This document shows positions 18,602-27,798 of a stretch of 64,000 nt of DNA, piece by piece (within the stretch, counting starts at the first letter, position 1; every line of letters starts with the position of its first letter). The translations under genes and the position numbers were made by a program. Source of the DNA: an uncultured Lachnospiraceae bacterium (GTDB lineage Bacteria > Bacillota > Clostridia > Lachnospirales > Lachnospiraceae); NCBI GenBank assembly GCA_934320845.1, contig CAKRFU010000007.1, forward strand, positions 65,186-129,185, given 5' to 3'. Under the pieces are notes generated by a model that had not been told where the DNA came from, did no database searches, and worked only from the letters and a program-made list of their open reading frames with translations.

Positions 18602-18943
18602 TCAGTCTATCTTAAACTGAACCTGTATTGGTTTCTTGAGTGGTTTTCCATTAAGAGATTTCACATTTGTAGTGATATTTAAAATATATGATTCGTTTTG
18701 TGCATATGCCTCCATCGGTTCAATTTCAATCTCATTTTCGAGAGAATTATATCTAATTGCAGTCTTTAAAGGTGCAAGATTTAACGATGTAACATATAAG
18801 TTCACATTGTTTACAGTCTTTGGGTCAAGCGGAACATTAAACTTTATCTTCCACACAAAATTTCCCGTCTTAAACTTCAAATTCTGCTTTACCTTATCTT
18901 CCATACCCTCACTCATAGATTCAAATTCCAAATAGTTAGCCAT
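18602..18943 (-). CDS. Single Ig-like (Big_5/SbsA-like) domain protein without signal peptide
   Basis: This 113-residue protein appears to be one Ig-like domain. The pattern FNVPLDPKTVNNVNLYV, followed by a repeated Ile-Glu strand (IEIEPMEAY), SYILNITTNVKSLNGKP and a closing QVQFKI, is typical of Big_5/SbsA-like domains, which are normally parts of large exported proteins. Here it stands alone with no signal peptide or membrane span. It could be cytoplasmic or exported by an unknown route. A GGGGA site about 8 bp upstream supports translation. It is convergent with the fibronectin-repeat gene. Function unknown. Confidence 0.75.
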   Translation of the reverse strand: MANYLEFESMSEGMEDKVKQNLKFKTGNFVWKIKFNVPLDPKTVNNVNLYVTSLNLAPLKTAIRYNSLENEIEIEPMEAYAQNESYILNITTNVKSLNGKPLKKPIQVQFKID

Positions 18944-19216
18944 ACCTTTTTCCCCTGCCTTTCACTACTGCTTCTGTTTTTAAAATATTTATTTGCTAAT
19001 AATTCTTTATCTTCATCGTATCATAGATTTTCATTGACTGCTGTCCTTCTCACCGTAAATATGAAAAGCAGTCACTGACTTAATTCTATCACAATATTTT
19101 TTATTTGAATAGTGTTTTTAAAGATAAGATTTGTTATACTGTCTATATAAAGTTGCCGTTTACAATTATAATGCAGCCGGCAGCTCCACGAAAAATTAAC
19201 TGAAAGGATATCTACA

Positions 19217-19807
19217 ATGAGTAAAACCAGTTTTAAACCGGGCAACATGATATACCCGTTACCTGCCGTCATGGTTTCATGCGGTGACATAGACAGTGAC
19301 TCCAACATACTCACTGTTGCGTGGACAGGTACTATCTGTACCAATCCGCCAATGGCTTACATATCCGTCCGCCCCGAACGTTATTCATACGACATGATAA
19401 AAAAATCAGGCGAATTTGTGATAAATCTCACAAACGAACAACTTATCAAGGCAACAGATTTCTGCGGTGTACGCTCAGGCAGAGACGTTGACAAATGGAA
19501 AGAGTGCCGACTCACAAAGGCCAAAGCTGATACCGTAAAATGTCCGCTTATAGATGAGGCTCCCGTAAATATTGAATGTAAAGTAAAAGAAATAAAAGAA
19601 CTCGGCTCACATCATATGTTCATCGCAGATGTTACCGCCGTTCACGCCGATGACAAATACATGGACGCAAACAATTCATTTCATCTGAATGATTCAAAAC
19701 TGCTTGCCTACTCACATGGCGCATACTTTGAACTTGGCAGACAACTTGGAACATTCGGTTATTCCGTTCGCAAAAAAAAGACAGACAGAAAAAAGAAGCA
19801 CAAATAA
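19217..19807 (+). CDS. Flavin reductase-like (FMN-binding) domain protein
   Basis: This 196-residue protein belongs to the flavin reductase-like split-barrel family, which binds FMN and often transfers electrons from NAD(P)H. The N-terminal family pattern is clear: PLPAVMVSCGDID, ILTVAWTGTICTNPPMAYISV and RPERYSYDMIKKSGEFVINL, followed by a DFCGVRSGRDVDKW motif. It lacks Cys/rubredoxin extensions and ends in a Lys-rich tail. AAAGGA lies upstream of the start. The redox partner is unknown. It is followed 42 bp later by the OLD-like gene, and a shared transcript is possible. Confidence 0.88.
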   Translation: MSKTSFKPGNMIYPLPAVMVSCGDIDSDSNILTVAWTGTICTNPPMAYISVRPERYSYDMIKKSGEFVINLTNEQLIKATDFCGVRSGRDVDKWKECRLTKAKADTVKCPLIDEAPVNIECKVKEIKELGSHHMFIADVTAVHADDKYMDANNSFHLNDSKLLAYSHGAYFELGRQLGTFGYSVRKKKTDRKKKHK

Positions 19808-19849
19808 ATTTTTTAAACATAAATTATTATACAAAGAGAGGGTGTCTGT

Positions 19850-21709
19850 ATGAAAATCATTTATATTAAAATAAAAAATTACAAATCAATTCGTGAACTT
19901 GAAATTACCGATATTGAAAACGCACTTATATTAGTAGGAAAAAATAACACCGGAAAAACATCCGTAATTGACGCTTTGCTTTTAGCATCAGATTTAAAGC
20001 CTGCTCCTTCCCATGAATTTCTCGACATATCAAAACCTATTGATATCTCAATTCAGATTGAATTTACGGAAGAAGATTTAAACTATTATTATTCCAGAGG
20101 GATACTATGCAAATCAAACAGCTTTGAAAAATGGTTTGAAGAATTTAAAGAACGTATTCCGTCATATAAAGACGGCATCGTATCTTTTACTTTCCATAAC
20201 AACCCAAACGGAACAACAAGATATAATGACGGATTTAACAAACATAATCCCGACATTGAAAAAATAATTCCAAAAATTTATCACATAGACCAGACACGCA
20301 ATTTAGAATCATTACAAAATGACGTTTTTAGTTTTTATGATAAAGAATCTTTTCAAAAATTAAAAGAAAATGAATGTACTTTTGACCCAAAGCGAAAATG
20401 CAACCGCTGTTTCCAGTGTATAGGACTTATAAACAAAAAGACTCCTGAAGAACTCACTCTTTTTGAAACTGTCCGTCTGCTCCAGTTCAAACTTTTCCAT
20501 ACAAACCTGCGTGAATTTGAGCGCAAAGTAAACGAACATTTTCATATAAACGGAAGTCCTTCCCAGGAAATACGATATGAATTAAATTACAATATCGACA
20601 ATCTGTTGAAAGTAGATACTAAAGTTTACAATAAAGAAAGAGACAAAATTGTCGGCTCGCTAAATGTTCTCGGCGAGGGACTTAAAAGTATTTATACACT
20701 TTCACTTCTCGAAGCATATATTGATGAAGAAAACACTCTTCCATGCATAATACTTATGGAAGACCCTGAAATCTACCTTCATCCACAACTCCAAAAGGTG
20801 GCAAGTGAGATACTTTACAACCTTTCAAAAAAGAATCAGGTTGTATTTTCAACCCATTCTCCTAACCTTATATTTAACTTCTCTACAAAACAGATACGTG
20901 AAGTTATATTAAACGAAGAATACTATACCGATATACGAAAAAATACAGATATTGATATGATACTCAATGATCTTGGATACACGGCAAATGACCTTATGAA
21001 CGTAAGCTTTGTATTTATTGTCGAGGGCAAACAGGACAGTAACCGCCTTCCTCTGTTACTGAAAAAATATTATTCCGAAATTTATGACGAAAACGGACAA
21101 TTGCAGAGAATTACAATTATTCCTACAAATAGCTGTACAAATATTAAAACTTACGCAAACCTAAAATATATAAATAAATTGTATCTTAAAGACCAGTTTC
21201 TTATGATACGTGACAGCGATGGAAAAAATCCAAAATATCTGAAAAAGCAGCTCTGCAGCTACTATACCCAACGCTCAAAAGAAGATATTGGAAATCTTCC
21301 AAAAGTAGAACCCAAAAATGTACTTATATTAAAATATTATTCTTTTGAAAATTATTTCCTTGATCCTAAAATCATGGCAAAAATAGGTGTCATAAAATCA
21401 GAAGAAGATTTTTATAATATACTCTACAAAAAATTTAAAGACTATCTTTACAAACTTACAAGTGTAAAAAAAATGCAACGTGTAATCGGCAAGCGTATAA
21501 AAACAAAGCAGGATATAAAGGACAATATTGAAAATATTAAAATTTATGTACGCGGTCACAACCTTTTTGACATCTTCTACGGCAAATATCACGGAACTGC
21601 CGAACAGGAAATACTGCAGCAATATATTGACATTGCACCACGCGATACTTTCAAAGACATTTTCGATGCAATAGATACTTTCGTATATTTTGAAAATCGC
21701 AGAAAATGA
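19850..21709 (+). CDS. OLD-family ATPase with TOPRIM nuclease domain
   Basis: This 619-residue protein combines an ABC-type ATPase with a TOPRIM domain, the arrangement of OLD nucleases, several of which act in phage defence. Walker A is GKNNTGKT at residues 30-37. The signature-like region is LGEGLKS near 274-280, Walker B ILMEDPEIYLHP near 301-312 and the switch His is His336 (STHSPN). TOPRIM acidic residues are Glu392 (FIVEGKQD) and Asp455/Asp457 (RDSDG). A Cys cluster (Cys176, 184, 187, 190) inside the ATPase lobe looks like a metal or Fe-S site. No helicase or other GajB-like partner is adjacent, so it is a stand-alone OLD. GAGAGGG lies upstream of the start. Confidence 0.88.
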   Translation: MKIIYIKIKNYKSIRELEITDIENALILVGKNNTGKTSVIDALLLASDLKPAPSHEFLDISKPIDISIQIEFTEEDLNYYYSRGILCKSNSFEKWFEEFKERIPSYKDGIVSFTFHNNPNGTTRYNDGFNKHNPDIEKIIPKIYHIDQTRNLESLQNDVFSFYDKESFQKLKENECTFDPKRKCNRCFQCIGLINKKTPEELTLFETVRLLQFKLFHTNLREFERKVNEHFHINGSPSQEIRYELNYNIDNLLKVDTKVYNKERDKIVGSLNVLGEGLKSIYTLSLLEAYIDEENTLPCIILMEDPEIYLHPQLQKVASEILYNLSKKNQVVFSTHSPNLIFNFSTKQIREVILNEEYYTDIRKNTDIDMILNDLGYTANDLMNVSFVFIVEGKQDSNRLPLLLKKYYSEIYDENGQLQRITIIPTNSCTNIKTYANLKYINKLYLKDQFLMIRDSDGKNPKYLKKQLCSYYTQRSKEDIGNLPKVEPKNVLILKYYSFENYFLDPKIMAKIGVIKSEEDFYNILYKKFKDYLYKLTSVKKMQRVIGKRIKTKQDIKDNIENIKIYVRGHNLFDIFYGKYHGTAEQEILQQYIDIAPRDTFKDIFDAIDTFVYFENRRK

Positions 21710-21751
21710 TAAAACGATATTCGGCTTAAATATTTCTTAATAATTTTTAGG

Positions 21752-21779
21752 TTGACATAACTGTACATTTGACTATAAT
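21752..21779 (+). promoter_or_regulatory. Strong sigma-A promoter upstream of murA
   Basis: A perfect TTGACA (21752-21757) and a perfect TATAAT (21774-21779) are 16 bp apart. The predicted transcription start near 21786 coincides with the first base of a structured leader. Confidence 0.85.
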
Positions 21780-21785
21780 AGTTTT

Positions 21786-21890
21786 ATGTGTTGAACTCTG
21801 CCTATGTCTGCGTATTGCACTTATTTTCTGCACTATTCGGACATAGCTTTACATATACACAACACATGTTCTCATTTACAGACATGTATA
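21786..21890 (+). ncRNA. Structured leader RNA or small RNA upstream of murA (candidate)
   Basis: The predicted RNA begins with ATGTGTTG (21786-21793), which pairs perfectly with CAACACAT (21860-21867). Inside it, CTATGTCTG (21802-21810) pairs with CGGACATAG (21838-21846) through nine pairs with one wobble, and a TGCA/TGCA pairing can close the tip. An alternative stem, ACATG/CATGT (from 21864 to 21886), would compete with the outer one. No known RNA family was recognised. It could be a murA leader or an independent small RNA. Confidence 0.5.
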
Positions 21891-21964
21891 AAAAAATACT
21901 TATATGAATATAACAAACTTGATATAAATAAAAAATAAAAATATCCGTTCTAATGAGGTGCAAA

Positions 21965-23266
21965 ATGGAAAATCAGTATATTATAAAAGGCGGTACTCCA
22001 CTCAAGGGTGAGGTAACAATAGGGGGAGCCAAAAATGCAGCGCTTGGAATACTTGCTGCTGCCATCATGACAGATGAAACAGTTACTATTGACAATTTAC
22101 CTGATGTTCGTGACATAAATGTATTATTACAGGCTATAGAGGGAATTGGCGCTACAGTTGAGCGCATCAATGCCCACACAGTGAGAATCAATGGCAGTAC
22201 AATCGGAAACATAACCATTGACTATGATTCTATCAGAAAAATACGTGCTTCATACTATCTTCTCGGCGCATTACTCGGAAAATACAAAAAAGCTCAAGTT
22301 GCTCTTCCGGGAGGCTGTGACATCGGAAGTCGTCCTATCGACCAGCATTTAAAAGGCTTTAGAGCACTCGGTGCTACAGTTACCATTGAACATGGTATGA
22401 TAAACACTTTCGCCGATTCACTTCAAGGAAATCATATTTTCCTCGATGTTGTATCGGTAGGTGCTACTATAAATATTATGCTTGCTTCCTGTATGGCTGA
22501 AGGCCGTACGGTTATTGAGAATGCTGCAAAAGAACCGCACATAGTGGATGTGGCAAACTTCCTTAACAGCATGGGAGCAGACATTAAGGGTGCAGGTACA
22601 GATAAGATTCGTATAAACGGTGTATCTAAACTCCACTCAAGCGAATATTCAATAATTCCGGATCAGATTGAAGCCGGAACATTCATGGTTGCTGCTGCTG
22701 CGACTCACGGTGATGTACTCATTAAAAATGTTATTCCAAAGCATTTAGAAGCAATATCCGTAAAACTTATAGAAATTGGTGCTACAGTTGAAGAATATGA
22801 TGATTCTGTCAGAGTTTCTTCTGACCATAGACTTGGTCATACTCAGATAAAAACTCTTCCATATCCGGGATTTCCTACGGATATGCAGCCTCAGATTGCA
22901 ACTCTTCTCGCCCTTTCAACAGGTACAAGTACCGTTACTGAAAGTATATTTGAAAATCGTTTTAAATATGTAGACGAACTTTCCCGTATGGGAGCGTCTA
23001 TTAAAGTCGAAGGAAATGTTGCGATTATTGAAGGCGTTGAGGGATTTACAGGTGCTGCCATAACTGCGCCTGATTTGCGTGCCGGTGCTGCATTGGTTGT
23101 TGCCGGACTTGTAGCTGAAGGATATACAACTATTGATTCAATTCATTTTATCGAACGTGGATATGAAAACTTTGAAGGAAAAATGACAGCCCTTGGTGCA
23201 TCTATGGAAAAAATTCCTGTCGATGACGAACGTGCCGTTATGAAATTCAAACTAAAAGTAAGTTAA
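21965..23266 (+). CDS. murA: UDP-N-acetylglucosamine 1-carboxyvinyltransferase
   Basis: This 433-residue enzyme transfers enolpyruvate from phosphoenolpyruvate to UDP-GlcNAc, the first committed step of peptidoglycan precursor synthesis. It acts in the cytoplasm. The substrate loop is VALPGGCDIGSRPIDQHLKG, with the catalytic Cys present (the fosfomycin-sensitive form). The family N-terminus (GGTPLKGEVTIGGAKNAAL) and the GFPTDMQPQ motif are intact. The start at 21965 has GAGGTG upstream; a slightly earlier in-frame codon has none. The gene has its own strong promoter and a long structured leader. Confidence 0.97.
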   Translation: MENQYIIKGGTPLKGEVTIGGAKNAALGILAAAIMTDETVTIDNLPDVRDINVLLQAIEGIGATVERINAHTVRINGSTIGNITIDYDSIRKIRASYYLLGALLGKYKKAQVALPGGCDIGSRPIDQHLKGFRALGATVTIEHGMINTFADSLQGNHIFLDVVSVGATINIMLASCMAEGRTVIENAAKEPHIVDVANFLNSMGADIKGAGTDKIRINGVSKLHSSEYSIIPDQIEAGTFMVAAAATHGDVLIKNVIPKHLEAISVKLIEIGATVEEYDDSVRVSSDHRLGHTQIKTLPYPGFPTDMQPQIATLLALSTGTSTVTESIFENRFKYVDELSRMGASIKVEGNVAIIEGVEGFTGAAITAPDLRAGAALVVAGLVAEGYTTIDSIHFIERGYENFEGKMTALGASMEKIPVDDERAVMKFKLKVS

Positions 23267-23309
23267 TATATACAAATAAGGGCAGGCTTTTGGCTTGCCC
23301 TTGCTTGCA

Positions 23310-24494
23310 ATGAGGGGGTGTATTAAAATTTATCCTTTTAACTTTAAGGACTATTATCAGATTTTGCAGGTACATTATGATGCATCGCCTGATGTCATCA
23401 AAGCAGCCTATAGAAAACTTTGTACGTTGTACCACCCTGATGTAAGCCACAATCCCAACGAGGACAAGCGTATGCTCGAGATAAACGAGGCATACAATAT
23501 TCTTTCAGATCCCGATAAACGAACCGTATATCATAAACAATGGCTTGAGAACCGTACCATGCGTTCAAAAAATGTTTATCCTGCTGCCTCATTTAGTGGT
23601 TCTTTGACGAGTATGTCAGCAAAAGATATTCTTGACAGATTCTTTCACGCACTTCTCACTAAAAACTGGACGAATGCTTACTCCTGCCTTACATTAGAGG
23701 ATCAGGAAAAATTTTCACTTGAAGAATTTAGTGCTTGGAAAGAAGCTGTAAATTCATGTTTTGAAATGCAGGACTACAGAATATCTTTTTACAAAAACTA
23801 TCAAAAATGCCGTCTCGAGGGCGTTATTTACCCACAGGTTACAGAATTTGCCGTTGTAATAAACGACACCGATTTACAATTATCACAAAATTCACAGAAT
23901 GTATCTCACAAATATGTTGCTTATGACGGGAATTCGTGGAAAGTATGCCTGGGCATGCATTCTCTCAAACAGGCAACCTTAAAATTTAAGCTGATGGCAG
24001 CCAGGCGACAAAATTATGACCCTGTTTTGATTTATAATAATGCCGTGTCAAGAAATGACCCTTTGACAGGATTGCTAAGTGAAAGAGGATTTTATGACGA
24101 TGCATTTAAAGAGATTGAAAGACACAAACGATACAACAATCCTGTATCATTTGCCGTTTTTCAGATTGACTGTGAAAAAACTGACAGAGAGATATACTGT
24201 CTTTGTCAATGTGCCAGCATAATAAAAACCGAATGCCGCATAAACGATATTATTGCCAGGCTCGGAAATAAGCAGATAATATGTCTGTTTGCCGAAACCA
24301 ACGAACTCCAGGCAACAGCCGCTGTCAATAAGTTTTTACATGCTATAAAACAGCGGCAAAGCGAACCTTTTACAGTAAACGCCGGCATTATGCAATACAA
24401 CAAAGTTCATTCTCTTGAGGATACTGTTTTTTCTATTTCTTCAAATGTAAGCAAACAGAAAAACACCATAAAGATGAACAATATACACATATAA
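23310..24494 (+). CDS. J-domain protein with degenerate GGDEF domain
   Basis: This protein of about 394 residues has an N-terminal J domain (FNFKDYYQILQVHYDAS, with the Hsp70-activating HPD motif at 42-44), a middle region of about 110 residues that resembles an NTF2-like fold, and a C-terminal GGDEF-like domain starting at DPLTGLLSERGFYDDAF. The catalytic GGDEF motif is replaced by GNKQI (in RLGNKQIICLF), so diguanylate cyclase activity is unlikely. There is no membrane span. The start is uncertain: the ATG at 23310 overlaps the Shine-Dalgarno-like GAGGGGGTG, and an ATT codon at 23322 or 23328 would be better spaced. It lies between murA and an exported Ig-like protein gene. Confidence 0.85.
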   Translation: MRGCIKIYPFNFKDYYQILQVHYDASPDVIKAAYRKLCTLYHPDVSHNPNEDKRMLEINEAYNILSDPDKRTVYHKQWLENRTMRSKNVYPAASFSGSLTSMSAKDILDRFFHALLTKNWTNAYSCLTLEDQEKFSLEEFSAWKEAVNSCFEMQDYRISFYKNYQKCRLEGVIYPQVTEFAVVINDTDLQLSQNSQNVSHKYVAYDGNSWKVCLGMHSLKQATLKFKLMAARRQNYDPVLIYNNAVSRNDPLTGLLSERGFYDDAFKEIERHKRYNNPVSFAVFQIDCEKTDREIYCLCQCASIIKTECRINDIIARLGNKQIICLFAETNELQATAAVNKFLHAIKQRQSEPFTVNAGIMQYNKVHSLEDTVFSISSNVSKQKNTIKMNNIHI

Positions 24495-24506
24495 GGGGGA
24501 CTAAGT

Positions 24507-26609
24507 ATGACTACAAACAAAAACGAAAAACAACAGACATACAGACTGCTTATTGTAAGTCTTTTTCTTGTCTTAGCAGCGTTTTTCTGCTTTTCACACA
24601 AATCATATGCAGCTACAAAAAAAACAACATTAAAAACAACTTCGGCATCAATTTATGTAAACGGTACATATACAATATCTTTAAAGAATAAAATTAAAAA
24701 CGCAACTTATTTTTATACTTCAAGCAAAACATCTATTGCAAAAGTTTCCGCAAAAGGTGTTATTACAGGCCGTGGAAAAGGTACTGCAAAAATCAATGTA
24801 CGTTATAAATACAAAGGTAACTTTAAACGTGTCGGCTCATTTAAAATAACAGTTAAAAAATCTTTGTTAAAAAATGATTATAAAAAAGTAACTGCTACAG
24901 TAGGTGATGTTCTTAAACCTTCCGATTATCTAAGCAGTGAAAACAAATCAGCTGAATATGAGATTACAAGCAGCTCATTACAAGTTGCATCTGTTGCCAC
25001 AAGTGGTGCTATTACTTGTCTAAAAGCAGGTACTACCTCACTTACTGTACATGAAATTTACAATAATAAAAATCGTAAAATAGGCAATATTGAACTTACT
25101 GTTATAGGTGCATCACTTCGCACCAACTACTTTAAAATTGCCTATCTCAACACTCTTCCATTAGATGAAATCGTTGAGAACACCGATGAAAATGCAATCT
25201 ATTCTTTAGTATCTGATTCCACAGATATACACAAATATCTTGATTTATCAAATAGTGGCATTATATCAACCGTCACCGGAAACAGTGTTAAAAACTTTAA
25301 CATAACTATGATAGAGACAAAATTTACAGGTGAGACCAGAACTATCGGAACATTTGAACTTGAACTCACAAATGAACCGTTCATATCAGAAGCCAACCAA
25401 TCCATTAAAATAGGTCTTGGTGCAACTCTGTCGCTCTCTGATTATGAAGGAATTAACATAACCAACCAGCGCTCAGGTGCAACTTATTCATTTAAATCAA
25501 AAGATACAAGCATTATCTCAAATGATATGGTTGCGACAAAATACGGAACAACTACCGTAGAAATAGAGGAAACCTATCTCAACAAAGTTACCACTCTCGA
25601 CGAGACAGTAGAAGTTACCGTAACCACAGCTTCAATAAAAAAAGAACTCAACTTAAACGGATTTACTACAATGGTCGATGGTGATATTTACGGTAATTTT
25701 CCGGTTGACTGCCGTGACCATACAAAAACATATCATTATGAATCAGCAGACACTTCAATCTGTACTGTAACAACAGGTGGCACAGATGCAGACCAGGATT
25801 ACCTTGTAATCTCTCCTTTAAAAGTCGGAGTAACTTCAATTTCTGTATTTGAAACAATTACTGGAACATCGACAAAAGAAAGAGTCGGAAGCTTCAAAGT
25901 AACAGTCAAAGAAGATACAAGTGAACTGCCAAATATATCAAAATTAAAGGCAAGTGACATTATAAGAAACATATCATTTACACACAATAACAAAACCGTA
26001 AACGGTGTAATCAGTGATACAAATCTTACATGTAACTTCTATAATGCCAGCGGCGGATTTATTGACTACGGTACAAAATTTTCAGATATAACACGTGGAA
26101 GTTTTACTATGATACTTAAGAAATCAAAATATATTATTAAAAACGCTGAATCAAGCAACGGCGGCACTGTTTGGACATTTACAATAGACCTCGGTGACGC
26201 TGGCCACACACTTGTAAACGTTCCGGTAATATTAATTGCTTCCAGACTCGATCCGAGCACATTTATTGATAATATTGTTGTAAAACTCGGACCAACAACA
26301 AATAAAATAACTGAAATTGGTACAACTGGTACTTTATTTACTACACAGTTTACAGCAGCACAATATGTAGCAGCCGGAGCAACTGAGTACAGCAGCAATT
26401 ATGCGACAAAAGTTCCTCTGAGCAGTCTTACAAATGTTAGTTGTCAGGTAAACCAGAAAACTTATAATCGAATCAATACACCTACAGCAAATGCAGCAGT
26501 AAAGAAAATAAGCACTCCTGTTACAAATGACAACAAAACATGGACATTTAACGTAGAATTTGAAGATGGTACAACACAGGCTTACACTGTATTATTAGGA
26601 TTAAAATAA
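24507..26609 (+). CDS. Secreted Ig-like (Big_2) repeat surface protein
   Basis: This 700-residue exported protein has a signal peptide (hydrophobic residues 14-30, then SHKSYAATKK). The body is made of Ig-like modules of about 85-95 residues. The recurring pattern is a glycine-containing strand such as GVITGRGKGTAKINV, GAITCLKAGTTSLTV, YLVISPLKVGVTSISV, each before a closing strand (VGSFKITV, IGNIELTV). This is the Big_2/invasin-type signature. The C-terminal third (from about residue 475) is different, with repeats ending in WTFTIDLGD and WTFNVEFEDG. No anchor motif is seen. The gene is 12 bp after the J-domain gene. It is probably a surface structural or adhesin protein. Confidence 0.85.
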   Translation: MTTNKNEKQQTYRLLIVSLFLVLAAFFCFSHKSYAATKKTTLKTTSASIYVNGTYTISLKNKIKNATYFYTSSKTSIAKVSAKGVITGRGKGTAKINVRYKYKGNFKRVGSFKITVKKSLLKNDYKKVTATVGDVLKPSDYLSSENKSAEYEITSSSLQVASVATSGAITCLKAGTTSLTVHEIYNNKNRKIGNIELTVIGASLRTNYFKIAYLNTLPLDEIVENTDENAIYSLVSDSTDIHKYLDLSNSGIISTVTGNSVKNFNITMIETKFTGETRTIGTFELELTNEPFISEANQSIKIGLGATLSLSDYEGINITNQRSGATYSFKSKDTSIISNDMVATKYGTTTVEIEETYLNKVTTLDETVEVTVTTASIKKELNLNGFTTMVDGDIYGNFPVDCRDHTKTYHYESADTSICTVTTGGTDADQDYLVISPLKVGVTSISVFETITGTSTKERVGSFKVTVKEDTSELPNISKLKASDIIRNISFTHNNKTVNGVISDTNLTCNFYNASGGFIDYGTKFSDITRGSFTMILKKSKYIIKNAESSNGGTVWTFTIDLGDAGHTLVNVPVILIASRLDPSTFIDNIVVKLGPTTNKITEIGTTGTLFTTQFTAAQYVAAGATEYSSNYATKVPLSSLTNVSCQVNQKTYNRINTPTANAAVKKISTPVTNDNKTWTFNVEFEDGTTQAYTVLLGLK

Positions 26610-26627
26610 ACTTAGGAGGCATATAAC

Positions 26628-27260
26628 ATGTCAGAAAAAAAAGGCAGCTTTATTGTATTTGAAGGCATTGACGGAAGCGGCAAAACAACACAGATAAACC
26701 TTTTAAAACAAAAAATAGAATCACTTAATATAAAATGTCTTGAAACCAGAGAACCATCCGACGGTCCAATTGGTGTTATGATACGCCAATGTCTTACAGG
26801 CCGTATGCAGATGGACGAAGCTGCTCTTGCCGCTTTATTTGCGGCTGACAGACTTGACCACATCAACAACGGCACAAACGGACTAAAAAGCAAACTTGAA
26901 AATGGAACTTCAGTGATTTCAGACAGATTTGTATTGTCAAATTATGCTTATCAGAGTGTTAAAACTCCTATTGAATGGGTGATGAGTTTAAATAGTCAGG
27001 CACTGAAAATTCTCCGCCCCGACTGCCATATATTTATCGATGTATCTCCTGAAATTACACTTGACAGAATGGCACAGGGACGTTTTCAAACAGAACTTTT
27101 TGAAAACAAAACACGCCTCACCCAGGTTCGTGAAAAATATCTCGAACTTATAGAAAAACTCAGACAGACAGAAAATATAATTGTTATTGACGGAAATAAC
27201 TCCATCGACAAAATTGCCACAGACATTTGGAAAAATGTATCATATTTATTCACCGATTGA
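26628..27260 (+). CDS. tmk: Thymidylate kinase
   Basis: This 210-residue enzyme phosphorylates dTMP to dTDP for DNA synthesis. The P-loop (FEGIDGSGKTTQ), the DR motif with its neighbours (SVISDRFVLSNYAYQ) and the DVSPEITLDRM region are intact. AGGAGG lies upstream of the start. It is 18 bp after the Ig-like gene and heads the conserved tmk-yaaR-holB-ricT-trmN-rsmI series. Confidence 0.95.
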   Translation: MSEKKGSFIVFEGIDGSGKTTQINLLKQKIESLNIKCLETREPSDGPIGVMIRQCLTGRMQMDEAALAALFAADRLDHINNGTNGLKSKLENGTSVISDRFVLSNYAYQSVKTPIEWVMSLNSQALKILRPDCHIFIDVSPEITLDRMAQGRFQTELFENKTRLTQVREKYLELIEKLRQTENIIVIDGNNSIDKIATDIWKNVSYLFTD

Positions 27261-27321
27261 TACATCATACAAATTTATGATATAATGAACGCATAAGTTA
27301 AGAAAAAGGAGGGAATTATCT

Positions 27322-27762
27322 TTGGATTTAAAAATTACGCCTATGCAGCAGCTTCAGCAAATTGAACAGGCAGCAAAAACAACTGAATCAGATGGTTCCT
27401 TTCGCTTTACTTTGCTTAGTACCATAGAAGAACAGGAACTGCAGGCAACTCTTTTTACCATGATGGAAGAAATCACTCAACAGGGTGATAAACTTGGTAA
27501 ACGCATGGATATAAGAGACATGAAAAATTACCGCCGGCTTATAAAAGAATTTATGAATGAAATAGCTACACATTCCCATGAATTCAGCCGCGAAAACTTT
27601 CTTGACAAAAAGGGACGCCACCGAGTATATGGTATTGTAAAAAAAATAAATCAGACCTTGGATGAACTGGCCGCAGAACTTTTAAGAGAAGAAAAAGACC
27701 ATTTGGCTATACTTGGAAAAATCGACGAAATCAGAGGTCTGATACTTGATATTATCACATAA
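27322..27762 (+). CDS. yaaR: YaaR family (DUF327) protein
   Basis: This is a 146-residue helical protein of the YaaR/DUF327 family, recognised from its position between tmk and holB and from the central pattern KRMDIRDMKNYRRLIKEFMNE. Its role is unknown. Translation starts at TTG (27322), with GGAGGG 8 bp upstream. Confidence 0.85.
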   Translation: MDLKITPMQQLQQIEQAAKTTESDGSFRFTLLSTIEEQELQATLFTMMEEITQQGDKLGKRMDIRDMKNYRRLIKEFMNEIATHSHEFSRENFLDKKGRHRVYGIVKKINQTLDELAAELLREEKDHLAILGKIDEIRGLILDIIT

Positions 27763-27798
27763 TTTACTTTCATAATTATAAACAATCGGAGGTTTAAT

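Noticed and set aside
19035..19074. 8-bp inverted repeat TGACTGCT/AGCAGTCA between the Ig-domain gene and the flavin reductase gene
   Set aside because: No T-run follows on either strand and no promoter overlaps it; too short to call.
21786..21890. 6S RNA
   Set aside because: The length is short and the large central bubble typical of 6S RNA is not clear; kept only as an unassigned structured RNA.
23277..23305. Terminator for murA (AAGGGCA/TGCCCTT stem)
   Set aside because: The stem is real but is followed by no T-run and overlaps the start region of the J-domain gene, so it is at most a pause or a translation-affecting hairpin.
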